Below, piece by piece: positions 27,361 through 35,261 of a stretch of DNA of 64,000 nucleotides. The position numbers and the translations under genes are program-made. The notes beneath the pieces are model-generated. The model ran no database searches. It saw only the letters and a program-made list of their open reading frames with translations, and was not told the origin of the DNA. The stretch is from Clostridiales bacterium. GTDB taxonomy: Bacteria > Bacillota > Clostridia > Oscillospirales > Oscillospiraceae. Every line of letters starts with the position of its first letter. The stretch's first letter is position 1. The DNA is taken from contig JALFRA010000027.1 in assembly GCA_022785125.1 (NCBI GenBank), forward strand, positions 45,685 to 109,684. The letters run 5' to 3'.

Positions 27361-27926
27361 ACTGTAAATCCCTCCTTGATCAGGTGATCCCGCAGCCGCT
27401 GCCGGGTGCGGAACAGGGTGGTTTTGATCTTGCTCTGGCTGAGTCCGTACCGCCGGGAAATGTCGGCGACAGGGTCGAAGAACCAGTACCGCCTCAGGAA
27501 AAGGTTCCGGGGCTCCTCAGGCAGGGCCTTGAGGAAGGCGTTCAGGCTCTCCCCCAGGGCCAGAGCGTCCACCAGTGCCTGGGTGTGGTCCGGGCCGGGG
27601 AGGCAGTCCTCCAGCTCCCGGGTGAGGGCGGTGAGCCGGGCGATCTGCCTCCGGCGGCTGAGGGCCCGGCAGCGGTCCAGTACCGTGTGGCGCATGAGCC
27701 GGGCCAGGAAGGGAAAGAGATAGTCCCTGGGCTGGTGGGGCGGGATGCTGTCCCAGGCCAGCAGGTAGGTATCGTTTTCGCACTCCTCCACCGTCAACCG
27801 GTCGGGCAGCAGATGGAAGCCCAGCTGCCGCAGTCGGCTGCCGTACTTATCCGACGCCGCCCGTATGCCCCCTTCGTCACGGTCCAGAAATAAGGTCACG
27901 ATCTGGGCGTCCTCCACGGTGCTCAC
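27357..27926 (-). CDS. ECF-type RNA polymerase sigma factor
   Basis: 189 aa. Sigma region 2 spans about residues 15-100 (LAWDSIPPHQPRDYLFPFLA; RLMRHTVLDRCRALSRRRQ) and region 4 about 130-185 (LPEEPRNLFLRRYWFFDPVA; DISRRYGLSQSKIKTTLFRTR). There is no region 1 or 3, as expected for extracytoplasmic-function factors. The stop overlaps the start of the serpin gene (ATGA), so both proteins should be made in matched amounts. An ECF-like promoter lies upstream, suggesting autoregulation. Confidence 0.88.
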   Translation of the reverse strand: MSTVEDAQIVTLFLDRDEGGIRAASDKYGSRLRQLGFHLLPDRLTVEECENDTYLLAWDSIPPHQPRDYLFPFLARLMRHTVLDRCRALSRRRQIARLTALTRELEDCLPGPDHTQALVDALALGESLNAFLKALPEEPRNLFLRRYWFFDPVADISRRYGLSQSKIKTTLFRTRQRLRDHLIKEGFTV

Positions 27927-27966
27927 TCCTCTCCTGTGGGCTGGTGAAAAGGCCTTTCACCCCTGT

Positions 27967-27994
27967 CAGCGAGTTGAGAAGGGAAAAGGTTACA
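27967..27994 (-). promoter_or_regulatory. Candidate ECF promoter for the sigma-serpin operon
   Basis: On the minus strand TGTAACC (27988-27994) is followed after 16 bases by CGCTG (CG at 27970-27971). The AAC-type -35 with 16-base spacing to a CG -10 is the usual ECF pattern. The predicted start is about 35 bases before the sigma gene. A near-palindrome with GGTGAAA/TTTCACC arms lies at 27943-27961 in the leader. Confidence 0.5.
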
Positions 27995-28015
27995 GTCAGA
28001 ACTAATTTTTATGGG

Positions 28016-28050
28016 AAAAAGGGGCCTGCCATCGGCAGGCCCCTTTTTTT
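28016..28050 (-). terminator. Terminator of the guanine deaminase gene
   Basis: GGGGCCTGCC-ATC-GGCAGGCCCC flanked by A5 and T7, placed right at the end of the guaD-like gene. It can work in both directions. Confidence 0.85.
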
Positions 28051-29320
28051 AGATCTGGGGGAAAGGCTGGGGGATCAATTCCCCGGCACAGTAGCGGGCG
28101 GCGATGTTCCGGTCGTCTCCGTCGTAGAGAAACTGCTCCAGCCGCTCGAAGGGGGTGCGCTCCACCAGCGCGTCCAGGGCGGAGGGACGGAGCACCAGGG
28201 CGTCAAATGCGAAGCCGGGCAGGAAGGCGCCCACCTGACCGAAGAAGGAGCCAGCCCCCCGGGTGGCCAGGTAGAAGGCCTCTGTCAGGGAGAGGGGGGG
28301 ATGGTCGGGGTGGTTCAGCCAGTTCAGCTTGGAGGCCTGCACTGTGGCGGCCACGCTGCGGCTCAGGTGGGCGGTGTGGCCGCCGGCCACGTCGCTGGCC
28401 ACACAGCACCGCAGTCCCAGCCCCAGATCCTGCCGCAGAGGCATGATGCCGCTGGACAGGTTGGTGTTGGACAGGGCGCAGTGGGCCAGCATGACGCCTT
28501 TGTCCCTGAGCAGAGTCTTTTCTCCGTCGGACAGGTGGATGGCGTGGGCCATGATGGTCTTGTCCTGCCGCAGCAGGCCGAAGTGCTCATATACCTGGGT
28601 ATAGGTGGGGATGTCCGGGTGGAGCTGGGCCACCCAGGCCACCTCGCTGGGGTTCTCCGACAGGTGGGACTGGATGGGCAGGTCATATTTCTCTCCCAGC
28701 TGACCCAGCCCGTCCATCAGCCTGGCTGTGGTGGAGGGGACGAACCGGGGCGTGAGGATGAAGCCGGTGTGTTTCAGTTCCGCCCGGCTGCGGCAGATCA
28801 GTTCCTCGGTGTCCGCCAGGGAGGCGTCGGTGTCCTCCTGAAGTTCCGGAGGAGAGTTGCGGTCCATGTTCACCTTACCCACGAGGCCCCGGAGGCCGGA
28901 GGCCTCGGACAGCTCCATAAGATGCCAGGCAGACTCCTTGTGGATGGTGGCAAAGGCGGCAAAGCGCAGGGTGCCCACCGCCCACAGGTGGTTGAGGAAA
29001 GCCTTCCATGCCCGGTCGGCAAAGGCTGGATCGGCAAAGCGGGCCTCCGCCGGGAAGGTATAGGTCTCCAGCCAGGGCAGCAGCTGCTTGTCGTAGCCGA
29101 TGCCCCGGTTGATGATCTGGGGGGCGTGGATGTGCAAATCGGTAAAGGCGGGGATGATCAGGGCGTCCCCCCAGTCCTCCACCGGCTGACCGGCATACTC
29201 CGGGGGCAGGGTGTCGTACAGGCCCACAATGGTCCCGCCCTCAGAGACCAGGAAGACGTTTTGACGTACCTCCAGTTCCCCCAACGCGGGGGTGTGGAGG
29301 AAGGTTCCTTTCAGGATCAT
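28049..29320 (-). CDS. guaD: Guanine deaminase (amidohydrolase)
   Basis: 423 aa. The metal site is built by DLHIHAPQ near residue 61, QSHLSEN near 217, HAIHLS near 257 and SDVAGG near 312. NRGIGYDKQLLPWLETYTFP and PRFVPS are typical of guanine deaminases, which turn guanine into xanthine and ammonia. It is alone between the sigma operon and the TraB gene. Together with hpt it supports purine salvage or use of purines as a nitrogen source. Confidence 0.9.
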   Translation of the reverse strand: MILKGTFLHTPALGELEVRQNVFLVSEGGTIVGLYDTLPPEYAGQPVEDWGDALIIPAFTDLHIHAPQIINRGIGYDKQLLPWLETYTFPAEARFADPAFADRAWKAFLNHLWAVGTLRFAAFATIHKESAWHLMELSEASGLRGLVGKVNMDRNSPPELQEDTDASLADTEELICRSRAELKHTGFILTPRFVPSTTARLMDGLGQLGEKYDLPIQSHLSENPSEVAWVAQLHPDIPTYTQVYEHFGLLRQDKTIMAHAIHLSDGEKTLLRDKGVMLAHCALSNTNLSSGIMPLRQDLGLGLRCCVASDVAGGHTAHLSRSVAATVQASKLNWLNHPDHPPLSLTEAFYLATRGAGSFFGQVGAFLPGFAFDALVLRPSALDALVERTPFERLEQFLYDGDDRNIAARYCAGELIPQPFPQI

Positions 29321-29348
29321 GTGGTACTCCTTTCGGGGGTGGGACGGC

Positions 29349-29556
29349 TCAGGGCGCCAGTTCTACGGTGTAGCCCTGCTCCTTCAAACCGCTGACGATT
29401 CCGTCCGGGATCAGTCCCACAAACCGGAGCGGTCCGTGGGGCGCGCATGGATCAAATCTGCCGGACGGACAAAGTTCGTCCGGCATCAAGGTTTTGCCAG
29501 AGGCAAAACGCTTGGGCCGCCTGACGACGAAGCATGGTGGACCCAATGGGATTGGT
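29349..29556 (-). pseudogene. Remnant of a duplicated TraB-like 3-prime end plus a dispersed repeat
   Basis: About the last 16-20 codons of a TraB/GumN-type gene (ending IVSGLKEQGYTVELAP) lie at 29349-29405, while the intact neighbour ends IVSGLKELGYTVELVP. Nothing upstream in the same frame resembles the family. The rest (about 29465-29540) holds hairpins CCGGACG/CGTCCGG and GTTTTGCC/GGCAAAAC, the latter also found near 55608-55634. It looks like a duplication broken by a repeat insertion. Confidence 0.6.
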
Positions 29557-30921
29557 TCAAGGCACCAGCTCCACAGTATAGCCCAGCTCCTTCAAACCAC
29601 TGACGATTCCGCCGGGGTCCACCATGTGGCCGGCGCCCACCGCCATAAAGTAGGTGTGGCTGCCCTCGGCCTCCAGATAGTTGGCGGCGGCCTTGATCAT
29701 GCCGGGGTCCCGCTGGGTGAACAGCTTGGAGTTGAGTTCGTCGGTGCTGCTGATGATGGCGGCCTTGTCATAGACCTTGCAGAAGGCTTCCGGGTCCCGG
29801 CTCTTCCAGGCGGCAAACATAGCGGAGAGGAGTTCCTCCTGCGCCTGGAGAGCCTTGTCGATCTCAGGGGAGGCGGCGGTGCCGGACAGGGTGCGCTCAA
29901 AACCGGCCAGGGCGGAGTCCAGATAGGACTCCTGGTACTCGGGGGAGAGACCGTCAAAGATGCCTCCCTGGAAAGCGTAGGTCTCTACCGCGCCAATGGC
30001 CTTACCGGCATTGACGGCAGCGGAGTTCACATAGCTGTCAATAGCCATGGCGTTGGCGCCGGTAGTGTCGTTCTGCATGGACAGGGTGGAGAGGGTGGAG
30101 GCCAGCGCCCAGGGCTTATAGGCGTCCAGCCCGTTGGGGGCCATGCCCAGGGCGGCAGCCGCGGTCTGTACCCGCTGGTGGAGCTCGGGACTGATATGGT
30201 CGGCCAGAGTGGTGCCGTCCTGATAGGTCTGGAGGCTTTGGAGCAGGGCGATGCCCTCCTGGTCGTTCAGATCCAGCTCAAAGATAACCTCCTCGGAAGC
30301 CTGGATGGCGTTGCGCACCGACTTGTGGAGAGGGTAGACGTTGTCCCGGTCCAGATGGATGGTGCCCAGCAGGTACAGGGTGTTATTCCCGTTGGTGGCC
30401 TTCCACAGCAGCCCCTTGGAGCCAGCGTCCTGCTGGTCATAGATAGCCAGGATCAGCCGGTTGGCCATCACCATGGCTTCTTGATAGGTACAGGTGCGCT
30501 CCAGCGCCAGATTGCCGGCAGAGTCACCCTGAATCACGCCCAGCCCGGTCAGGAAGGCCTCCGCGCCGCCGTCCACACCAGAGAGGTCGTAGGTGGCTGC
30601 CTCCTGGTACAGAGCGTTCATCACGCCGCCACGGGTGGTGTCCACCACCAGACCCTCGGCGTCTGCCTTGCGGGGTTCCAGCTGCAGAAGGGCCAGCTTG
30701 TCGGCCACCACCTTGGTCATGGATTCCAGCTGCTCCATCGTTACCGGGCTCTGGATATAGGTGGTGTAGTTGTCATTCACCAGCCCCAGGGCATAGCTGT
30801 CGGCCAGCTGGCTCACCGCCCAGGGGGAGGGGTGCTGGGGCTCCGCCGCCAGCGTGGGCAGGGCCAGCAGAGCGGCGGAGAGCAGACCGGCCAGGGCTTT
30901 TTTCAGTAGGTTTCGTTTCAT
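29557..30921 (-). CDS. Secreted TraB/GumN family protein
   Basis: 454 aa. A signal peptide occupies residues 1-26 (ALAGLLSAALLALPTLAA). Residues 30-140 are helical with a weak S-layer-homology flavour (WAVSQLADSYALGLVNDNY). The TraB/GumN domain runs from about 165 to the end: LLWKATNGNNTLYLLGTIHL, EVIFELDL, and near the end FMAVGAGHMVDPGGIVSGLK. The GTIHL and GAGHM histidines are conserved in the family and are proposed to bind metal. It follows the DUF815 gene by 34 bases, so the two may share a transcript. Confidence 0.85.
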   Translation of the reverse strand: MKRNLLKKALAGLLSAALLALPTLAAEPQHPSPWAVSQLADSYALGLVNDNYTTYIQSPVTMEQLESMTKVVADKLALLQLEPRKADAEGLVVDTTRGGVMNALYQEAATYDLSGVDGGAEAFLTGLGVIQGDSAGNLALERTCTYQEAMVMANRLILAIYDQQDAGSKGLLWKATNGNNTLYLLGTIHLDRDNVYPLHKSVRNAIQASEEVIFELDLNDQEGIALLQSLQTYQDGTTLADHISPELHQRVQTAAAALGMAPNGLDAYKPWALASTLSTLSMQNDTTGANAMAIDSYVNSAAVNAGKAIGAVETYAFQGGIFDGLSPEYQESYLDSALAGFERTLSGTAASPEIDKALQAQEELLSAMFAAWKSRDPEAFCKVYDKAAIISSTDELNSKLFTQRDPGMIKAAANYLEAEGSHTYFMAVGAGHMVDPGGIVSGLKELGYTVELVP

Positions 30922-30955
30922 AGGGATGCTCCTTTCCTAATGTGGGGCGCTGTGT

Positions 30956-32158
30956 TTATGCCAGACTGAGGCTGGCAATGTACTGCTTGGCGGTGCGGGG
31001 TGTCCGGCCCGGATGTCTCATCTCCCAACGGTCGGCGCCGGTGCGAAGGGTCTGACGGTCCACAGTCACGCCGGACTGGGCAGCCATTTTTTCCACCAGG
31101 TCCAGGAATTCCGCCTTGTTCAGGGCCAGATAGGGGATACGCAGACCGAACCGCTCGGCCAGAGAGGTCTTTTCCTGGATGGTCTCGCTGGCGTCCACCT
31201 CGTCCCCCGCCCGGTCGGAGAAGGTCTGACGCACCAGATGGCGGCGGTTGGAGGTGGCGTAGATAGCCACGTTGGCGGGGCGGCGCTCCAGACCGCCTTC
31301 CAGGATGGTTTTCATGACGGAATAGGTGGTGTCGTCCTGATCAAAGGCCAGATCGTCGATGAACAGGATGAACTTGAGCCGACGTCCTCCCAGCTTGCGG
31401 ATGAGCCGGGGCAGATCGGCCAGCCCCTCCTTCTGTACCTCGATGAGCCGCAGGTCCTCAAAGCCGGGCAGGGAGAGCAGGCTCTTCACCGTGGCAGACT
31501 TGCCGGTGCCGCTCTCTCCGAAGAGAAGCACGTTGTTTACCGGATGGCCCTCCAGCATGGCCTGGGTATTGGCAATGACCTGGTTCCGCTGGAGCTCGTA
31601 GCCCAGCATCTCGTGCGGGCCGGGACAGTCCGGCTCCTCCACCGGGAAGAGCTGGCCGTTCTCCCACAGAAAGGCGCGGCTGCGGGCGAAGAGGCCGGAG
31701 CCGTGGGCACGGTAGAAATCGGTGAGCTCCTCAAAGGTGAAGGGACAGCCGGCGGGCCAGCGGGGCAGACCTTCCAGCACGGGCAGCAGGGCAGGATCGG
31801 CCTGCCGGGCCATGGCGGAGAGGAGCTGTCCGCAGTCCAGCTGGCACAGCCGAGCAAAGATGGCCACATCCCGGCGGGCGGCTTCCTCCAGGGCGGGATC
31901 AGACCCGCCCTCCTCAGCCAGCCGGGCGTAGGGGGACTCGGTATAGCGCAGCTGGTCGTACAGCCAGTCCCCCAGACCGGGATACCGGTCCTCCCGCAGG
32001 GTATAGAAGAGACTGGCGTAGGCCTCCGCAGCTCCGGCAGTGTCGCCAAGAGCCAGCTTGTCCAGCAGGACACGGACCAGACCCAGCTGGCGGGTGTCCA
32101 GAATATGTCGGTAAGCGGCCACGCCCCCCAGGGCGAAGCGCAGGGTTTCCGTTGTCAT
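30956..32158 (-). CDS. DUF815-type AAA+ ATPase
   Basis: 400 aa from the ATG at 32156-32158; a longer open frame would run into the divergent promoter region. The N-terminal 170 residues are helical and specific to the family. The ATPase core has Walker A LFGESGTGKSATVKSLL near 222, Walker B FILFIDDLAF near 275, and IYATSNRRHLV near 313. The C-terminus carries the lid. The biochemical role of DUF815 proteins is not established. It is divergent from the class II aldolase gene. Confidence 0.88.
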   Translation of the reverse strand: MTTETLRFALGGVAAYRHILDTRQLGLVRVLLDKLALGDTAGAAEAYASLFYTLREDRYPGLGDWLYDQLRYTESPYARLAEEGGSDPALEEAARRDVAIFARLCQLDCGQLLSAMARQADPALLPVLEGLPRWPAGCPFTFEELTDFYRAHGSGLFARSRAFLWENGQLFPVEEPDCPGPHEMLGYELQRNQVIANTQAMLEGHPVNNVLLFGESGTGKSATVKSLLSLPGFEDLRLIEVQKEGLADLPRLIRKLGGRRLKFILFIDDLAFDQDDTTYSVMKTILEGGLERRPANVAIYATSNRRHLVRQTFSDRAGDEVDASETIQEKTSLAERFGLRIPYLALNKAEFLDLVEKMAAQSGVTVDRQTLRTGADRWEMRHPGRTPRTAKQYIASLSLA

Positions 32159-32221
32159 GTCGGGCGCCTCCTTGCCTGTGTCCATTTTATGCGAGGACGG
32201 GCCTTCTGTCAATGCAAAGGC

Positions 32222-32250
32222 TTGACTTGCAAGCCGGTTTTCCGTATGCT
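32222..32250 (+). promoter_or_regulatory. Promoter for the class II aldolase gene
   Basis: TTGACT (32222-32227), 17 bases, TATGCT (32245-32250); the ATG is 36 bases further on. Confidence 0.6.
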
Positions 32251-32285
32251 TGAGGAAACGGGCATAGAGAAAGGAAGTCTTGTTT

Positions 32286-32930
32286 ATGCTGTTACAGGAG
32301 CAGCGGGAGCAGGTGGTGGAGTACGGTAAAAAGCTGGTCACCACCGGCCTCACCGACGGAACCTTCGGCAACCTCAGCGTATTTGACCGGGAGAGCGGCC
32401 TCATGGCCATCAGCCCCTCCGGCATGGACTATTTTGCCACGACCCCGGAGGACGTGGTGGTGGCCGACCTGGAGGGCAAGGTGGTGGAGGGCAAACGCAA
32501 GCCCTCCAGCGAGCTGGACCTCCACCGGCTGTTCTACCAGCGGCGGCAGGACGTGAACGGGGTGGTCCACACCCACTCCACCTTTGCCACCGTACTCTCC
32601 TGCCTGCGCTGGAGCATTGAGCCGGTCCACTATCTGGTGGCCTACGCCGGACGGCAGGTGCCCTGTATCCCCTACTATCCCTTCGGCTCCCTGGAGCTGG
32701 CTGAGGCGGCCTGGGAGGGGATAAAGGAGGAGTACAACGCCTGCCTGCTGGGCAACCACGGCCTGCTGGCGGTGGGGGGCAGCCTGTCCTTTGCCTTTGA
32801 CGCCGCTCAGCAGCTGGAGTTTCTGGCCAGGGTGTACTACTACACCAGGCAGGCCGGGGGCGGCGTGAACCTGACGCCGGAGGAGCTGGAGGCGGTGCTG
32901 GGCAAGTTCCAGAGCTACCGCCAGGCCTGA
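32286..32930 (+). CDS. Class II aldolase/adducin family protein (fuculose-phosphate aldolase-like)
   Basis: 214 aa from the ATG at 32286, eight bases after AAAGGAAG; a TTG two codons earlier is less likely. The family marks are GNLSVFDRESGLMAISPSGM near 30-50, SSELDLHRLFY near 75, and the metal-binding histidines in VVHTHSTFATVL near 92-103 and LLGNHGLLAVGG near 150-162. The substrate may be L-fuculose-1-phosphate, L-ribulose-5-phosphate or a methylthio-pentose phosphate. No sugar kinase or isomerase gene is adjacent to decide. Confidence 0.85.
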   Translation: MLLQEQREQVVEYGKKLVTTGLTDGTFGNLSVFDRESGLMAISPSGMDYFATTPEDVVVADLEGKVVEGKRKPSSELDLHRLFYQRRQDVNGVVHTHSTFATVLSCLRWSIEPVHYLVAYAGRQVPCIPYYPFGSLELAEAAWEGIKEEYNACLLGNHGLLAVGGSLSFAFDAAQQLEFLARVYYYTRQAGGGVNLTPEELEAVLGKFQSYRQA

Positions 32931-32933
32931 GCC

Positions 32934-32962
32934 TTGCATTTTAGCCCGGTTCAGGGTACAAT
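32934..32962 (+). promoter_or_regulatory. Promoter for the YheO-type regulator/dipeptidase pair
   Basis: TTGCAT (32934-32939), 17 bases, TACAAT (32957-32962). The regulator ATG is at 32998 with GAGAGAAGGAAG in front. Confidence 0.65.
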
Positions 32963-32997
32963 CTGGACTGGAAACCAAGAGAGAAGGAAGTGAACCA

Positions 32998-33651
32998 ATG
33001 GATCGGGAGGAAGCCTTTGAATTTCTGGACCGGACCGCCCGGGGGATCGCGGAGATGTTTGGCTCCACCTGCGAGACGCTGGTCCACGACATGGGGGACC
33101 CCAGGCACCCCATTTTATCCATTTATAACGGCCATGTATCCGGTCGGACGGTAGGCTCCACCATGGACATCCTGGGTACCGCCAAGGAGCTGGACCAGGA
33201 CGCCCTGGTCACCGATTTCGTCAACCTCTACGCCACCACCCCCTCGGGCCAGCAGATCAAGAGCAGCACCTTCCACCTCATCGGGGAGGACTTCAACCTG
33301 GCCCTGGGCATCAACTTTGACTATAGCTCGCTGGTCTATGCCAACCGCATCCTGGTGGATCTGATGAGCGCCGAGGCCGACCTGCAAAGCGCCATGTGGC
33401 ACGGCGGGGAGGGCCAGCTGACCCAGATCTTCGAGGAGTGTCTGGCGGCGGTGGGCAAGCCGGTGAATGTGCTGACCAAGCGGGACCGGATGAAGATCAT
33501 CGCCCTGCTGGACCAGAAAAACGCCTTTTCCTTCCGCAAGTCGGTGCCCTTTGTGGCCAAGCGGCTCCAGGTGTCCCGGTATACGGTGTACAAATACCTG
33601 GGGGAGCTGACTGGCGCCGCCGGCGGAGAAGAAGAACCCAAGGAGGAATAA
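32998..33651 (+). CDS. YheO-like PAS domain transcriptional regulator
   Basis: 217 aa. Residues 1-120 match the YheO PAS-like domain (AEMFGSTCETLVHDM; YNGHVSGRTVGSTM; LGINFDYSS). The C-terminal 60 residues form the DNA-binding helix-turn-helix found in these proteins (RLQVSRYTVYKYLGEL). It lies six bases before the M20 dipeptidase gene and shares its promoter, so it may respond to a small molecule and control that gene. The effector is unknown. Confidence 0.85.
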   Translation: MDREEAFEFLDRTARGIAEMFGSTCETLVHDMGDPRHPILSIYNGHVSGRTVGSTMDILGTAKELDQDALVTDFVNLYATTPSGQQIKSSTFHLIGEDFNLALGINFDYSSLVYANRILVDLMSAEADLQSAMWHGGEGQLTQIFEECLAAVGKPVNVLTKRDRMKIIALLDQKNAFSFRKSVPFVAKRLQVSRYTVYKYLGELTGAAGGEEEPKEE

Positions 33652-33656
33652 GTTCC

Positions 33657-35063
33657 ATGTATCAGGATCAAATCAACGCCTATTTTGACGACCCGGCCCG
33701 CCGGCAGCAGCTGGTGGAGGCCATTTCCCGGCTGGTGCGCATCCGCAGCGTCCGGGAGGAGGCCCAGCCCGGGATGCCCTTTGGCCCCGGCCCCGCCGCC
33801 GCGCTGGCGGAAGGCCTACGCCTGGCGGAGGAGCTGGGCTTCTCTGTCAAGAACTACGACAACTATGTGGGCGCCGTGGACTTCAACGAGCGGGAGACCC
33901 AGCTCCACATCCTGTGCCACCTGGACGTGGTGGGGGAGGGCACCGGCTGGACGGTGACGGAACCCTATGAGCCCATCGAGGTGGAAGGGATGCTGTACGG
34001 CCGTGGCACCGACGACGACAAGGGCCCCGCCGTGGCCGCCCTGCTGGCCATGCAGGCCGTCCGGGACCTGGGCGTGCCCCTGAAGAAGAATGTCCGGCTG
34101 CTGCTGGGCACCGACGAGGAGAGCGGCTCTGAGGACATTGCCTATTATTATAGTAAGGAGCCTTACGCCCCCTGTACCTTCTCCCCCGACGGCGAGTTCC
34201 CCGTCATCAATCTGGAGAAGGGCAGCTACAAGCCGGTGTTCACCAAGACCTGGGCGGCAGAGAGCGCCACCCCCCGGGTGAAGGAACTCCACGGCGGTTT
34301 CCGCATCAACGTGCTGCCTCCTGAGGCGGAATGCGTGGTGGCCGGTCTGTCCGCCGAAGCGGCCCGGCCCTACTGCGACAAGGCTGCTGCTGAGACCGGA
34401 GTCACCTATGTGCTCACCCAGCGGGGGGATGACCTGCATATCCTGTGCAAGGGCAAGGGTGCCCATGCCTCCACCCCGGAGGAGGGCGTCAACGCCATCA
34501 CCGGCCTGATCCATCTGCTGTGCGCTTTGCCCCTGGCCAAGGTGGGCTCCACCGCCGCTCTCCATGCCCTGAACGCCCTCTTCCCCCACGGGGATTGCGC
34601 CGGTAAGGCCCTGGGTATTGCCCAGGCCGACGAGATGTCCGGCCCTCTGACTCTGGCCTTCTCTCTGCTGGAGCTGAACGATACCGGCCTGTCAGGCCAG
34701 TTTGACAGCCGGGTGCCGGTGTGCGCCAACGAGGATAACTGCAAGGCTGCCGCCGAGGCTGTCTTTGCCAAGTTTGGCTTTACTGCCGAGGGCGGGATGC
34801 AGGCCCCCCATTATACCCCCGCCGACACCCCCTTGGTCAGCACCCTGCTCAAGTGCTACGAGCAGTACAGCGGCCGGAAGGGAGAGTGCCTGGCCATCGG
34901 CGGCGGCACCTACGTCCACGATATCCCGGGCGGCGTGGCCTTCGGCTGCGCCATGCCCGGCTTCAACGGCAATATGCACGGGGCCGACGAGCACACCTGC
35001 ATTGCAGACCAACTCACTGCCGCCAAGATCTTCACCCAGGCCATCATTGACCTGTGCGGCTGA
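33657..35063 (+). CDS. Sapep/PepV-type M20 dipeptidase
   Basis: 468 aa from the ATG at 33657, preceded by AAGGAGG. Metal ligands are seen in ILCHLDVVGEG near residue 85, GRGTDDDKGP near 115, and LGTDEESGSEDI near 152. VAFGCAMPGFNGNMHGADEH near 435-450 gives the C-terminal histidine. The lid domain inserts at about 190-370 and contains GAHASTPEEGVNA. The length fits PepV/Sapep enzymes, which cut dipeptides in the cytosol. It is co-transcribed with the YheO-type regulator. Confidence 0.92.
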   Translation: MYQDQINAYFDDPARRQQLVEAISRLVRIRSVREEAQPGMPFGPGPAAALAEGLRLAEELGFSVKNYDNYVGAVDFNERETQLHILCHLDVVGEGTGWTVTEPYEPIEVEGMLYGRGTDDDKGPAVAALLAMQAVRDLGVPLKKNVRLLLGTDEESGSEDIAYYYSKEPYAPCTFSPDGEFPVINLEKGSYKPVFTKTWAAESATPRVKELHGGFRINVLPPEAECVVAGLSAEAARPYCDKAAAETGVTYVLTQRGDDLHILCKGKGAHASTPEEGVNAITGLIHLLCALPLAKVGSTAALHALNALFPHGDCAGKALGIAQADEMSGPLTLAFSLLELNDTGLSGQFDSRVPVCANEDNCKAAAEAVFAKFGFTAEGGMQAPHYTPADTPLVSTLLKCYEQYSGRKGECLAIGGGTYVHDIPGGVAFGCAMPGFNGNMHGADEHTCIADQLTAAKIFTQAIIDLCG

Positions 35064-35083
35064 CGGCAGCCCATTGACTGCGT

Positions 35084-35126
35084 AAAAAAGACCGAAATCT
35101 CCGAACAGGGGATTTCGGTCTTTTTT
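35084..35126 (+). terminator. Terminator of the dipeptidase gene
   Basis: AAAAAAGACCGAAATC and its complement GATTTCGGTCTTTTTT form a strong stem and T6 tail. Confidence 0.9.
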
Positions 35127-35128
35127 GT

Positions 35129-35163
35129 GGCTACCTGACGGCTACCCGCTGGCTACCGGTAGC
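35129..35163 (+). promoter_or_regulatory. Three helically phased GGCTACC repeats upstream of the S-layer gene
   Basis: GGCTACC occurs at 35129, 35140 and 35151, exactly 11 bases apart, followed by an inverted copy GGTAGCC at 35157-35163. The rest of the stretch to the S-layer start at 35262 shows no clear sigma-A promoter. One-turn phasing suggests a cooperative protein-binding site. Confidence 0.5.
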
Positions 35164-35261
35164 CGGTCAAATAGGTAAAAAGTATTGGGGCACAGCGGAT
35201 TTTTGAAAAACTCGCGAGATGTTCCCTCTTCGTGGTCAAATCAAATAAGGAGGAATTCCAA

